Assembly: GCA_947034885.2 (NCBI GenBank)
Contig: OX344749.2
Coordinates: 18,553,501-18,617,500 of the forward strand
DNA: 64,000 nt
Direction of reading: 5' to 3'
DNA from: Thuidium tamariscinum
Lineage: Eukaryota > Streptophyta > Bryopsida > Hypnales > Thuidiaceae
Shown: piece after piece, positions 10,453-22,900 of the stretch
How positions within the stretch are numbered: the first letter of the stretch is position 1
How the letters are laid out: every line of letters begins with the position of its first letter
Position numbers and translations under genes: made by a program
The notes under the pieces: model-generated
Seen by the model: the letters and a program-made list of their open reading frames with translations, nothing else
Told to the model about the DNA's origin: nothing
Database searches by the model: none

Positions 10453-13400
10453 CTATTCCTTCTTGTTTGCAGACGCCACTTCATCGTCAGAGAATCGAAT
10501 GTCCAGAGTCCGCTGGTGGGTGTACAGGCCTGCATCTTGGATGGGTAACACCCAGGCTTCCTCCCCGGAGTCGTTGTGGTGACTGTGCCACCAGCCTGGC
10601 GGTGTTATGAAGATCGACCCCGTTGTCCAGTCAACTCTGTTGGCATTGCCAAAACAGTGCCACGAATGAGGAAGAAATAAAATATAGCTGAAAACTCACG
10701 ATCTTGCACTCACTAAAGATAAACTGAAAAAAATGATTCTTGAATAAATACTGCAATTTTAGGACCGTGATAACTCATCAGACCTTTGATTTGACTTTCA
10801 ACATATTAGTGGACTTCGTTAAAACTGAAAAGTTCACAGGATCATGGTATCCTTGATTCTCCCTTAAATAGGAAATGGGCTGAAGTTGTGAGGAGATGAG
10901 CTCAAAAATATGTTACGATGTGCTATCCAATGTTCGAGTAGAACCGGCAGCTAAGTTCAAAGTTTACTGGTGGAATTCGGAAAAAGCCCGGTTGCAATTC
11001 GGAAACATTGGCAAAATCAGGTAAAAAAATCTATATAATTTTTATTTTGAGTTAAGGATAGAGGAAATAACCGGACTCCGAACTTCAAAAACCGGTTCAA
11101 TTTGGTAATTGGAGAAAAATAGTCGGTAAAACTCTAGAAAATTTCCGAACGCTGGTGCTAGCACTTTAATACCGTACTGAGGAATTTGATCAATTTAGGA
11201 TCGTACCTGACTGGATCCTTGACCCACCCTTGGCTGTCAAGCTCTTTGCCCATCAATGTATAAGTTCCTGGTGGAGCATAAACAGCCAAATCCAACGCAA
11301 CTGAGTTGTGACGATGTGGTCTTTGCACTTCTCCTGCATCATTCAAATAAGATCCGTCACACCATCACGTTGTCAGTAGTGAGAATCCATAACAGCTCCA
11401 GCCTGCCGGATGAACATTTTTCTCAAAATTCAAAACTTTTCTTTCTGTTCTTTACAGAAAACAAAGCACGCAATTGAAAGTAAAAGAAAAGAAGTCCAAG
11501 CACTCATATGCTCTACTTCTAATACTGGATTGATCCCAATTCAGAGACAGATCCGGATGTCGTTGCCCTTGGGAATATAAAGGCTTCTAAATGCACTCAC
11601 ATCGTGTTCGCAATTTCCCATGGAAGTTGTTCAATTCGATATACACAAATTCCATACAATTGACATATACAGGGAATTTGGAATTTTGGAGTAAAACAAT
11701 AGGGGGGGATGAGTGAAAATAGAAAGAAAATGTGCACAGGCTACGTGGAGACTGACCTGCAGGCAGCACATTCAGCAACGACCATAAAACATGTGTCAAT
11801 GTCTTGGTTTCGGGCGTTTCTTTGTTGCCCAGTAAGATCCCAAGTCGATTGCGGTGCTCCGCTCCAGGCTCATGTCGAACGCTCTCGACGTTGTCAAGCA
11901 GCACCTTTCGACTGCACAATCATGACACTGAGTCAAATTTCAGGTACAATGTCAAATCCTCAAAACCTCCCTTCTCAGCCACAGACGTACATTGGACTTC
12001 TCCTCTAACTCATACGAGATTCAACCCTAATCCTCCTATGCCTAGAAATGGTTTTCCAGCACCAGCAGATTCAATAAGGGACATCACGTTCTTACAAAAC
12101 TTTTGATTGACCCCTACTGCTGTTACAAAACGCATCCCCAGAGAATAATTCCAGAATCCTGAAAGACTCTGAGTTTGCCCTCACCTGAAGTAAGCAGGTT
12201 TGAACTTTTGAACTTTGGGCACAACGCCAAGATACGAAAGCAGGGGAGCATCGGACACCCAGTACAGCCCAGCGCCTCCAGTTGCTTCATCGTCCACACA
12301 GAAGTGCGTGCACGGCGACTCTTCGGAGCTGGAAGGGAACACAAAGAGGTCCCCTGTGCTCCACTCCACCACTCCCAATCCATTCTGCGACTGACCTCGA
12401 CCGTGAATTACATAGAAAGCTTGTGAGGTAGCACAAGCGTTCGTAGTAACCGACTCCCCAACGCAGATTCGAACAAAAGAGGCAAGAAGGTTGGGAGATG
12501 TGGCAGGGTAGAGTTCAATGCCGATAGCCTTGCTGATATCCAAGGCCGTCACTCGACTCGGCCCTGTTGTGTGCTCGGTGGCGTCTAGCTTGTGGATGGG
12601 GATGGGAACCATCGCAGGGTTGGCGGAACTTACGTACTCGAAGATCTCGGTGGCGTGGTCCCAATCCTCATTGACAAATGATTGTTTCCCTGACTTGATC
12701 TCGCCGTTGGAAGCTCCATTGAAGCCCGTGGGCAACTCCATCGTGGGCATAACTGCAAATGGTGTGCAAGCACACTGTGCAGTGTGCACACAAATAGTAT
12801 CAGAAACCAAACCTTGTAGCAATGCAATGGAGAGTACGCGTGCGAATTTCTAATGATACTGAAACACGAAGAAAGATCATACAGACAAAAGTATATATGT
12901 TGAGTTGGAAGAACGCAATAAACAGATTTCGAAACTTATTAAATGTTCATGGAAAAACTAATAAAATACTTGCTAATAGACTCTGACAGCTGTGCAAAAT
13001 TCTTTCCCAGCAAGAGTCCCGATAAGCTATTCAAGAACAGTCTGCATTCAACCACGACAGAAAAGATGAATACATGAATTCCGCAAAGAGGTGACAAGCA
13101 CTTCCGAAAAGTCTCAAAACTAGCACGGAGTTCAAACACTTGGACCTCAGGTCTACTGATGAAACACGAGCTTACCTCGCAGTCCTGCTCCTCTTTGAAC
13201 AGCAAGTCGGTGGAATCCACCGCAACGTAGAATCCTGGCTTGCCAACAGTCCCCACACTAAAGCTACAAGCTGGTTCGGTAGATGAGTGTGCGCTACGTA
13301 TCCCCTTCGCAACACTGAAAAGAATCTACAAAAATTATTGCAACCGAAATGTCGCAAGAGATTCTAAAGTTACAGAAGTGCGAAAGTGCAATGGCAGACT

Positions 13401-13590
13401 CGGCAGACTCTGAAGTCTGGGACTCTGTTATAAACTACCGGCGGCGTTGGAGTCCGTCAGGGACGGCGGAAGGAAGGGTACTCGGGCCACTGCCACTCCA
13501 GGCAGCTTGGAAGTGCAAAGTGGGCCCTAGCCAGCTGACAGACTCGTGCCCACCACCCGTTGCTGTCAACCCCCCGCCGTTTGCTCGCAT
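10453..13590 (-). CDS. Bicupin protein, gentisate/1-hydroxy-2-naphthoate dioxygenase-like (448 aa)
   Basis: Six exons: 13590-13439, 13314-13176, 12774-12185, 11911-11757, 11333-11207 and 10636-10453. All phases match, giving 448 codons plus stop. The C-terminal cupin has the HxH pair in QRPHRHNSVALD (residues about 352 and 354), then VDWTTGSIFITPPGWWHSHHN (third histidine near 405) and the ending LPIQDAGLYTHQRTLDIRF, typical of gentisate-dioxygenase-like bicupins. The N-terminal cupin contains FYVIHGRGQ, EWSTGDLFVFP and LYWVSDAPLLSYLGV (from about residue 217), but where metal-binding histidines are expected it reads NACATSQAF. Such enzymes cleave hydroxylated aromatic rings with Fe(II); the substrate here is unknown. 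The first about 97 residues (exons 1-2) resemble an organelle transit region (inference). The exon 2 to 3 join uses a modest acceptor, so the N-terminus is the least certain part; a later start at MPTMELPTG is possible. Confidence 0.75.
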
Positions 13591-16369
13591 CTCAAAGGTA
13601 ACATTTTTATCAATATTACAAATTCTCAACTGAAGTTACGTGACACAAGGTATTCACATGCTGCTCTTTCTGCTGCTCTTTCTGCTGCTCTTTCTGCAAC
13701 CGACAAGAGCCAGCTCCCTTGCAACACGCTGAAGTCGATATAGTACAATAACCTATGATACCAAAAAGAATGTATCACCTCACAAACTCTCTGAGTCAGC
13801 TTTGGAAGTAGGAGAACCGAAAAATATCTAAGCAAGCTTGTTGCGCAAGGCGGGCTCTTTCACATGAAAATCACCGATAAGGGAGAGGCACCCAATGGCG
13901 TCCCTGTACCCAATGCCGTCCGTTTCTACAGCACACAATGATCATATGTAATGTTTTAACGTATGGGGAGGGGTCCAGCCAGGAAGCAACAGTGTGGTAA
14001 AATGCCATCCATAATTCGCTGTACTGTACTGTTCTGTACAAGCGGCACTAGGGGTAAGAATTTCAGTACTAGCACGGCATCATAGGTTAGGTCGACGTCG
14101 ACGCGGCTCAACCCGTGCAACACATCTCAGGGCTGCTGACAGGTATATATATATATATATATATATTCTGAATTCCTGAAATTCACTTACAGCTGAAAAA
14201 GATGGAAAGTGCACCTGAAAGTCACTCAGTCGCCAGAGAAACTTTGAAGGCTGAGGGTTCACAGGAGCTTTTACTGGAGCCCACCAGATCGAGCACCAGT
14301 TCACTTTGATTTCAGTACATGATCGATGTGTGGGGTTGAGTAGAAAAAAGTTGTGGCCATGTGCCGGCTCCTCCTTCTGCAAATAGTGCACCCACCGACT
14401 CTCACTGCCGCTGTTGTAACTTAATTCTCATCAGAGCATAAGCTGAATTCACGGAGTACCGGCCTCGTAACAGTCACGCACCAAGACGAATTTTCATTAG
14501 TACTCGTAAGATGTTCTCATCATTAGACACTTCTTGCATTGTACGTCCATTCGCACTAGTGTGCTTGTCGTGGATTTAGAAATTGAATCTAATCCATAAT
14601 TATACTGGATTTCTGACACCCACGAAGTGTGAAGGGACTCACTCACAGTCTTCAAGGACTCTTCCAATGTTGGGAGTTAGAGTGGATGATGATTTTCTAG
14701 TTAAAAGCTAATTTTCATGTTTTGTAATTGTAGACTCGCTCTTCATGATACTAATTGTGGAGACTCACTTGCCTCTAATTAAAAATTAAGAAAAGATGGG
14801 ATTTCGAAGTGCACAACACTTTTTATCCTCTCATACGGGTCCTCTCATTCCAACATTGCAGACACTCAATGTTGAACAATCAGTTACCTCCTAAACTACT
14901 CCGAAACTCACTTATCCACGTACTACACATCAATTGCCTACAATAGCTTTAGGGCTACAAATTGGGAAGGATCCACTGCAGAGACTCTGGCCACTTCAAG
15001 AATCGTGTCACATAGTTGAGAAAGTTAAGCCTCCAATTACCAGATTATATTTTCAGGTACAGTATACGTCTTATGTCCTTTGTGTCGTCAACTCATGGAA
15101 TTGAGCATTTGTTGACGACATCCAATTCATGTTCTTGTTTCAACCCTTCAAGCACACGAGGAATTTGCTACGATCTCTTGGTGATCTGCAATATTGAGGA
15201 AGACGATGGTCATACTAATAAGTTGAATACTGAGAGCATTCGTGTCAACTGTTATTCTGTGGCAAGGCAGATTGAGATTGCAAGTTGAATTTGCAACAAA
15301 CCAAGAGTTGCAGTTCCATATTGTGATTTAGCATGAATGAGAAGATAGGACAATGAGCATTTGAAAACCACCCCTTGCATTAGTGACTCCTCACAACCAG
15401 CGGTTGCACATAAGATTTTCATAAATAGCTCAAGCTACTGAAAACAGTGCTAAATTTACTAAAATTCAATTCTAACAACCTAATATTTCACAGTTTTTTA
15501 TGGATAAGAAAGTCTTTGATAGAATGCTTGGAAAACTTAGCCACATTTGAAACCAAATCCCCTCCATAATCATATGGATCTCATACCTGCCATTGATTAG
15601 TAACTGCTCAAGGATTACTCAATTAAACCGACTCAGAGACAAATCTCACGCTGCACGGTACATTGTTGGTCAGGCATGTCAATTTCTTACCCAGACCTTG
15701 AACAACTTCAGAGACAGCACTTATTTGGAATACCCTGTTTACTAAAAACAGCACTCATCACCATAATTTAACCTACATTAGCACACTCGTCCTTCAAGTT
15801 CAAATCGCATTACCTGCAAAAACTCAGAATGTGAAATACACTGAAAGGCAAAAGATGCTGCAAAACCATTGTCTAACCCTAATTTTCTGAGAAACTTGAT
15901 AACCAGACCATCAATCCTCAAGAACAGTCCCAATTTCAAAACTCCTGCATTATTTCAATTGAAAGAAAGGCCATCATCAGACGAGCCCATCCGACTAAAG
16001 AGAACAAGCCCTGCCCTAGAAAGAGAAGAGTCTCACGTATTAGTGCAACCTTCCCTCCTATCAGAGACATATTACGCAACATTGTTCATACGATGATAGC
16101 CTCCCAAACTAAAATCAATTTGAATTCCTTGAGACAAAGACACCTTCGTAAAGAAGAAGATTGCTATAGTCAAATGACCAAAGAAAGAAAAGAAACTCTG
16201 AAAAAAACGTAAAAAAAGAATGTTACAAAACCGGACCCTGCAGCTCTACTTACTAAACCAATCTCAACTTTGGCGCAAACATTAGGTGTACAATGTCGAT
16301 ACAATTTGTGCTCCAGGCTCTTCGAACCAAATTCGCTATTCTACACTAGCCCTAACAGAGACCCTCCTC
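13591..16369. other. Intergenic region with simple repeats; no supported gene
   Basis: It holds a short TTCTGCTGCTC repeat at 13659-13698, a (TA)n run at 14144-14166 and scattered short ORFs, such as 90 codons at 15016-15288 (+), without motifs. It contains the bicupin promoter and the 3' flank of the YlmG gene. Confidence 0.6.
14144..14166. repeat. (TA)n microsatellite
   Basis: An uninterrupted TA dinucleotide run of about 23 bases. Confidence 0.9.
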
Positions 16370-17011
16370 TCACTTCGAGCCGGGAACCTTGAAGCCTTTC
16401 TTGAGCTGCGCCAATTGGCGCCACCCGAGCTTCTTCTGCTGCTCCCTGGGCTTGCAGTCGAGCTCCGCGGGGAGCGCCTGCGCGGTGCTGGTGAACACAT
16501 TAAGAACCGTGAAGGCCAGAATGGGTGATAGGTCCAGGGTGCCCAACGGCGGAATAATCCCCCGGAAGACGTTCAAATACGGGTCACAAATAGTGCTCAG
16601 CGGATTCACAATGACTTCGGGTGCACTCGGGAACCACGTCAACACCAAGCGCGCAATCAAGATGGTGTTGTAAATGCTGAGGAAGTTGAACACGGAGCTT
16701 GTGATCACGAGCTCTGCAACCGAGTCTCCGGGAATGATGGCCGCGAACTGACGACTCCGCAACGACGTGGACAGAGATGGCGAACCAACTCGATTCGAAT
16801 GAATGCTCACCTTGAAATCGTCCACCTGCTGCAACAAACGACGCAATGCAGGATGGGGGGACGCAATGCGGGTAGCCATGTGATGCACCCACGACTCTGC
16901 GCGCTGTAACTGGTGGTGCGCCGCGGCCTGAAGCTGCGAGCAAGCGCGGTGCGTAAGAAGGGGCAAGTGAGGGAGGCCGTGTGGGGAGGATTGGTCCACC
17001 AGGGGCGCCAT
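16370..17011 (-). CDS. YLMG1: YlmG/YGGT family membrane protein, probably chloroplastic (213 aa)
   Basis: A single-exon ORF of 213 aa. The C-terminal half has the two YGGT segments: NFLSIYNTILIARLVLTWFP (first hydrophobic helix), then NPLSTICDPYLNVFRGIIPP and LDLSPILAFTVLNVF. The first about 100 residues are rich in His, Arg, Ser and Leu without membrane helices, consistent with a plastid transit peptide and linker. Plant YLMG1 proteins sit in the thylakoid membrane and are linked to nucleoid distribution and cytochrome complex assembly; the cyanobacterial and plastid YlmG family is related to cell and plastid division. The C-terminal tail is lysine-rich and soluble. Length and intronless structure fit the family. 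Which paralogue this is cannot be decided from sequence alone. Confidence 0.85.
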   Translation of the reverse strand: MAPLVDQSSPHGLPHLPLLTHRACSQLQAAAHHQLQRAESWVHHMATRIASPHPALRRLLQQVDDFKVSIHSNRVGSPSLSTSLRSRQFAAIIPGDSVAELVITSSVFNFLSIYNTILIARLVLTWFPSAPEVIVNPLSTICDPYLNVFRGIIPPLGTLDLSPILAFTVLNVFTSTAQALPAELDCKPREQQKKLGWRQLAQLKKGFKVPGSK

Positions 17012-17552
17012 AGCTGAAGCTTGGGATTGCGAGCTCGAAGAACGAAGAGAGGGAGAGGGAGCTGTGGGAGCTCCTCTGAAACCTTACCACATAGAAACAG
17101 ATAAGAAAAAGCTGAAGGAAACAATCACGGAGGCGATATCCGGATTGATACCCGTTTAGATGGTGGATTCGTGCCACGACTCAAATTGCCGTGGAATTGT
17201 CACGTGGCTTCATGCGGGAAAAGATTACCCCCGTTATCTAATTTCTGGCATTATTACCCCGTGCACAATGGGAAAACAAATTTCAAGTTTATTGGAATTG
17301 GAATTGCTTTGATTAGCCAATTTTCATGATGTTCAAACTTCTATTTGTGTAGGGAGAGTTCACATTGTGGAAGTAGCTTTTTCTTGTTGATAAACTAAAA
17401 GCAATCTAAAAGTTGAAAGTCTAATATAAAATTTAGTTTTTCATAAGTTGAAAACTTCCTCCCTCCACTTTTGAGGTACTTCTTTCTATAATCATGTTGG
17501 CAAACTATTCCAATTTTTCCCTTGCAAAAATTGCCATTACATGTTTTTGGGG

Positions 17553-17839
17553 CATTTAGAAGACTATAGGTTCTCAAGCTATGAGAACTCCGGGAACACT
17601 GCCGCATAGGTAGTCTAATGTGGTTGAGAGACTTTCACATCAAAATTTATTATTTAAAAAATAATAATAATTAAATATTTAGAAAAAAAAATGATTTTTT
17701 TAAAAATCAATTTTGAATTTTTTGAATTTTAATTTTTTTTCCAAAAATTTAGACCAACAGTTAGTGGTACATGGAACAGGGAACAATTTTGAAGAACAGC
17801 CCTAAAATAATCCCCTATGCAACTGGAAAACATCTAATG
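17553..17839 (-). mobile_element. CATTAGA-family MITE-like element, diverged copy, opposite orientation
   Basis: It begins CATTTAGAAG and ends CATCTAATG. Its start aligns with the reverse complement of the end of the element at 32179-32457: GAGAACTCCGGGAACACTGC, then GTCTAATGTGGTTGAGAG, against the GTGGTCGAGAGTGTGCC block. It has an AT-rich centre and no coding capacity. Confidence 0.55.
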
Positions 17840-17975
17840 ACACTTCCATTGGGAATTCCCAAAAAAATTTGTCTTTTTCAAAATTTGACCAATTTCAATA
17901 CATTGAAGTCCATCTTTAGAACATTTCTACTTAAAGTGCTATTTCGGTATTGTAGCTAGTAGAATGGACAATGTT

Positions 17976-18254
17976 CTATTAGAAGGGATTTGAGTCCTTT
18001 GGAGGGTTGTTTTAGGGTTGTTTTTGAAATTGCTAGTAAGTTAATATTAGCTAGCAATTTTTTTTTCTTAAAAATTGGTCTTGAAATGCAAAAAAAAGTC
18101 CAATTTTTTTAATAAATTAAATTTTTTTTAAATAAATGATGTAGCACGGTCTCGACTACATTAAATTCATGCATTTCTGCATTCTCACAGTAGTTGTACA
18201 TTCCCATAGTTTGGGAACTTGCGATCTTTCAAAGGCCTCAAATCTCTTCTAATG
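17976..18254 (+). mobile_element. CATTAGA-family MITE-like element (279 bp)
   Basis: The start CTATTAGAAGGGATTTGAG pairs with the end GCCTCAAATCTCTTCTAATG, giving terminal inverted repeats of about 20 bases. Internally, GATGTAGCACGGTCTCGAC matches the GTGACGTGGCACACTCTCGAC block of the 32179 copy. No ORF. No clear target duplication. Confidence 0.65.
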
Positions 18255-19912
18255 ATATTTGCATTTGAAGGTGGAATTTGCAAGCACATCCAAATCACCA
18301 AGTAACCCAATTCATTCATTCATTCCAGTATACTACATACCACATGTCATATCAAAACTAGTGGTCTTAAACTACAAACACGTAATCAAGCCAAATGAAT
18401 ATATTGAATTTGTTGTTCTGATTGTCTTCCAAACATGCTTTTTCCAAACCAATAGCCTTCCATTCCTATTTCCTAGTGGAGTTTGTTCCCCATCACTACC
18501 ATTTCAAGTTGTTGACTTCCTAACTAGTCAAAATTTGTTCCTAGAGCATTCCTAGCAATATGCCAAACAAATCCAACCTACCTAGTTGTGAAGAAAATGA
18601 TCCTTATTCATATATAAATTTATATTTGTTAAGGATACACATAGTTGTTGTGTTTTTGGCTTGCTAAGTTGATATTGTCTTCAAAGTACATTTTCTACTA
18701 TAAGTTATATCCTTCATGAGTCTTTCTTTAGAGATTTTTCTAGATGAATTTGAATGTTTTGGCATTAGCATCAACAATTGGAGATCATGGAACTTTAGAC
18801 TGAGCTACACTCTTGATGCACATCTTGTGATTAATGTCTTGGTTGGAGAGTTGGTGGTACACTTTGTTACATTACATTGTAAGAATTCCAATTTTGAAGA
18901 AACCTCCATTGTCAGCACTTACAAAACAATTTACACAAAACTAAAATAGCTTACTCCATCAATAAAATTAATTTCATTCTATCAAATTTATTTAACTCAC
19001 TTATGTCCTTTAATTTAGAATCATTAATTCCATGATAGGATAATTTATTACTTTCACTATCAAATATGGTTGTTTTTGAATGACTCAAACCAAAATTCTC
19101 TCATAGTAAAAATAACTAAAGTATCTATATCATTCACTTCCACACTATGCTTTGGGCCAAGTTGATACCACTAGTTGTCCCTTTAATAATATTCATCAAG
19201 CATTCATCAAACCTATAATCACATCTAATCATTCCTTCCATCTCATATTAAAGACAATACCTTTGCCAAAAAGACATTGCTTTCATGTACATCATGGGGG
19301 CTTGATGGTATATGCTAGACAGAGCCAGATTGCAATGGCTTCGAGGCTATATTAATCATCCTAGAACTTCTTTTGCTCCATTGAGAATTAAAATTCTAGA
19401 TTTATCCCATCCACTTGCATTTATACTGATGTAATAGACTTGCATTGACATTCTTTCTACTTTCATTCAAATATTCACACTAATTAGACCACATTCATCC
19501 AACATTCATTCAAATTAGTGTGTGGATCACACTCCTTCATTTGATTTGTATACTATCATGTACACAAGAAGTCATTTGCAACATGTGTAATATCCGCATT
19601 TACATATAAATCATCACACGTAAATTGCATCACGTGCTACCATATATAAATCTAATGTTTGCCAGTGATAAATTGATGCTTCAAGAACTGCTGACATTGA
19701 TCCCATTATTGAATGCAGAAGTATTCACAAATTCTCAAATACTGTAAAAGTAAGGGATCTTAAAGGTTTGGGACTTTGGGCTAAGAGGTGGCCGAACATG
19801 GTGCAAGGTGGGAATCATAAATCAATGCGTTGTACACATGCTATTGCATGAAAAATCTTACGGTAGGGTGTCTTAATATTTACACTTTTGGGGTATAATT
19901 TCTGTTATCACT

Positions 19913-22900
19913 TCATTCAGAATGAATTTTGGCAGATTGGTCACCGCCCAGCCAGTAACTGACCAATACCGAGTCAAAAATGATCTGCAACATGCAAATT
20001 CATTCAACAAATTCAGAGTGGACTAAAGCAATACACTGAGGGATCATCAATAAACCCAGTGAAGATGTAAGATAATCAAGAAAAATTCAGCTTTGGGTTT
20101 GATGGCAAAGTTACATTCAACTTCTACTGACCTGACTTAGATGTGTGGCAATGCAGGGTAGCACCAGTAATCCTGCTTCTCCCAGAGCACCATTAAGAGC
20201 TGCCACCACTGCTACAATGACTGGCAACGTTTTCTGCATCAAGGCCCAAACCGGTTGTCATGATAAAGCAGAAAATTCAAACTCTTTTACAAACAGTTGC
20301 AAAAAGAAAATCTACTGTGTAGACAACAGCAAAAAGCACCTGGCTGGCCACAAGAATCACAGCTCTTGATGCAGCGACTTGGTTACCACCCTTGCTACCC
20401 CAGTACGCAGGCAAGAACCACATCACCCCAGTATTCCATAAAATGTAAACTGCATGAAGGACTCTGCAAGATCCCACATCAGATTTCATGAAATAAAGAA
20501 AGCAACACAATCACAGAACTCCATAATATTCTTCATGAATCATTGCTGCACTCAAAGTCTGAATCCATCATTTCACTTCAATGAAATGTCTATCTAAAGT
20601 TTGCTACCTTCATTTACAAAGTAAAAGCCGATTGAAGTTGTGAGGAAAATAGAACGATGCTTAATAGTATTCAAGTTCAGTAAACCTATCACATTGAGTA
20701 CCAAAATCGTGTCAAATCGCGGTGTTGATTCTGATCCTCAAAACACAGGTTGTAGGTTTACAAGGGCTAACAAATGTGACATCAATAAAGTTTCGGTTGA
20801 AAAATAATTTGAAGAACCACGGTGTAGATGTCAACCATTAGGCGTGAAACTCATCATGGAATTGGAAATCCTAGAAGGCAAATAAGCACATGCGATAAGA
20901 ATACCTACATGCCACAAAAGATAGCCGCCAGTAACTGAATTGGGTTAACCTGCAGCAACATGTCTCGCGCGCAACTTGATTGCATCCACGGTACCTGCAA
21001 TCGACCAGAGCACTTCAAATAAATTCAAGAACTAGGTTCAATTTACAGCAGAGTGCAACCTCTAAACTGCGAGCTAGAAACAAAAATCATAAGATAATAC
21101 TAAAACATATATCCTCTCCATGCCTCTAAATATTGTTCCAGTGACAGTTAAGAGTGCGAAGGCATCATCATAATGGCAATGTACTAACTACAGGTATCCA
21201 TATGAGTTTTTGAAGAACACATCTTCTAATTGATAGTCATCATATCGAGTGATTCTGTTATTGTGTGCCCTCCTCAAAGTCTCCACGTAGATGGTAAGCA
21301 AACCACGCACCAGGGCTAGCATCGAACTGCTCATCATCGAGAGGTAGAATTTATTTTCGTCTAAGAAGACCGCATAACCTGCGTGATCACCATATGTGCA
21401 ATACTTTACAACACAATGAAGTGAACGTGCCAAAATAGAGAAGACCTATATTATATACAAAAAAAATGGATAATTTAGAAAGTGACTAGGCCACCACAAA
21501 CGATGATATCAGCTTCATGCAACACTGCCAAAAACATAACGGTAGAGTGGAGATACACTAACCAGAGAATTCCCGAAACATCTGCAACAAAATAGGAAAC
21601 ACGAACCAATCAGGCCGCTTTGTCAAAGTCAACAGAAGCTCAAAACTGTTCAAAAGAAAACAGAGATAAAGCCTTCCCTGTTTTCCCTGGCTTTGTATTT
21701 TGCCAACTTAGAGAGAACACCCTTCCACTGTCTACACATGGCATAATACTAAATGCATCCGGTACTCCTTCCAATTTCTACCTTGATGTTTATCCACACT
21801 TATCATATATCTATTGAACATCAACCTCATCTCACTCTTCCCGTCTTGCTGCATTCTTGTTAATACAAACACATACCATGTAGGTCTAAACTAACAGATG
21901 TACCACTTAAGAAGTTCATACCTTTCCTAGAAGAAGTGGTACAAGTAACGTCTCCACCAAGGCTTTTAAAAGAGGGCCTGCTGGAAGTTTAATTCCGACA
22001 TTCCGACCAACCAATGAAGAGAGCATAAATGGCAACTGCATCCAGTAAGACTTCATCAGTAGAAAAAGCAAAGAAATAAAGGGCTCCAACTTCATACTCA
22101 CCAAAGGTCTGTCAACACTCCACAATTTGACGGGTGTAATTACAAGAATACCAGAACTAGTTACAAGCTAGGCTTGGACCGCAAGAAACATCAAAAAGTA
22201 CACAGTAAAATTAGCATAAGTTGCTTACAGTGAAAATTCCCACGAGATTTGTTGATACAGTTAGAGCTAAAGCCAGTGCAGTATTTGCTCCCGCAAGCTG
22301 TCACTCATGCACACGTCGATTCAATGGCAATGGTTTATGAAGCCCGCCCCCCCCCCGGTCATTGCTAGTCAAATATTCAGAATGCTCAAAGGAAGCACAT
22401 CATACCTGAGATAGAGATACACCGCTAGAGAGAGTCGTAGGTACACAACAGAAAATTGCAAGCCCTGCACAGTCCATGTCAAGCCCTCTCTTAAAATGCC
22501 AAAAAAGGTTGGCTTCGAACACAGAATGGCATTCTTTCACACCTGGACGTCATTTCATCTCTGCAGTAACAATCTGGTTCCAAAGTTGTGTAAACCACTT
22601 TCACTTAGGCCAAAGAGCAACATGACAGGACTAAAGAGACCTAGTTTTAAGAAAATACGAACCTGTGACAAGCTCTTTAGGAGTCAGCTCGAATTGTAAG
22701 ATTGGAATAGCAGCCAAGGGAGTGATGAACAGAATTGAAACCTGCAACAGCATCATAAGCGGTGACACAGCATGTAATGTCATGTGCTGCGATAGAGTTC
22801 ATCAAGTATCTGGGCTCTTAAAAATCATTCAAAGAGGCACGAGAGTCTTGAATGTTTAGCATGAATGGCATTTTTCGGTGACGAACTAATCAATATGATC

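Larger units (their letters stand above)
17012..19912. other. AT-rich intergenic region with two inverted-repeat elements
   Basis: Composition turns strongly AT-rich after about 17.2 kb. Two CATTAGA-family elements lie at 17553-17839 and 17976-18254. From 18.3 to 19.9 kb I see no gene; short ORFs such as 18259-18555 (+) show no motif. Confidence 0.6.

Noticed and set aside
15016..15288. 90-codon plus-strand ORF
   Set aside because: Composition and stop spacing look like chance in intergenic DNA; no motif.
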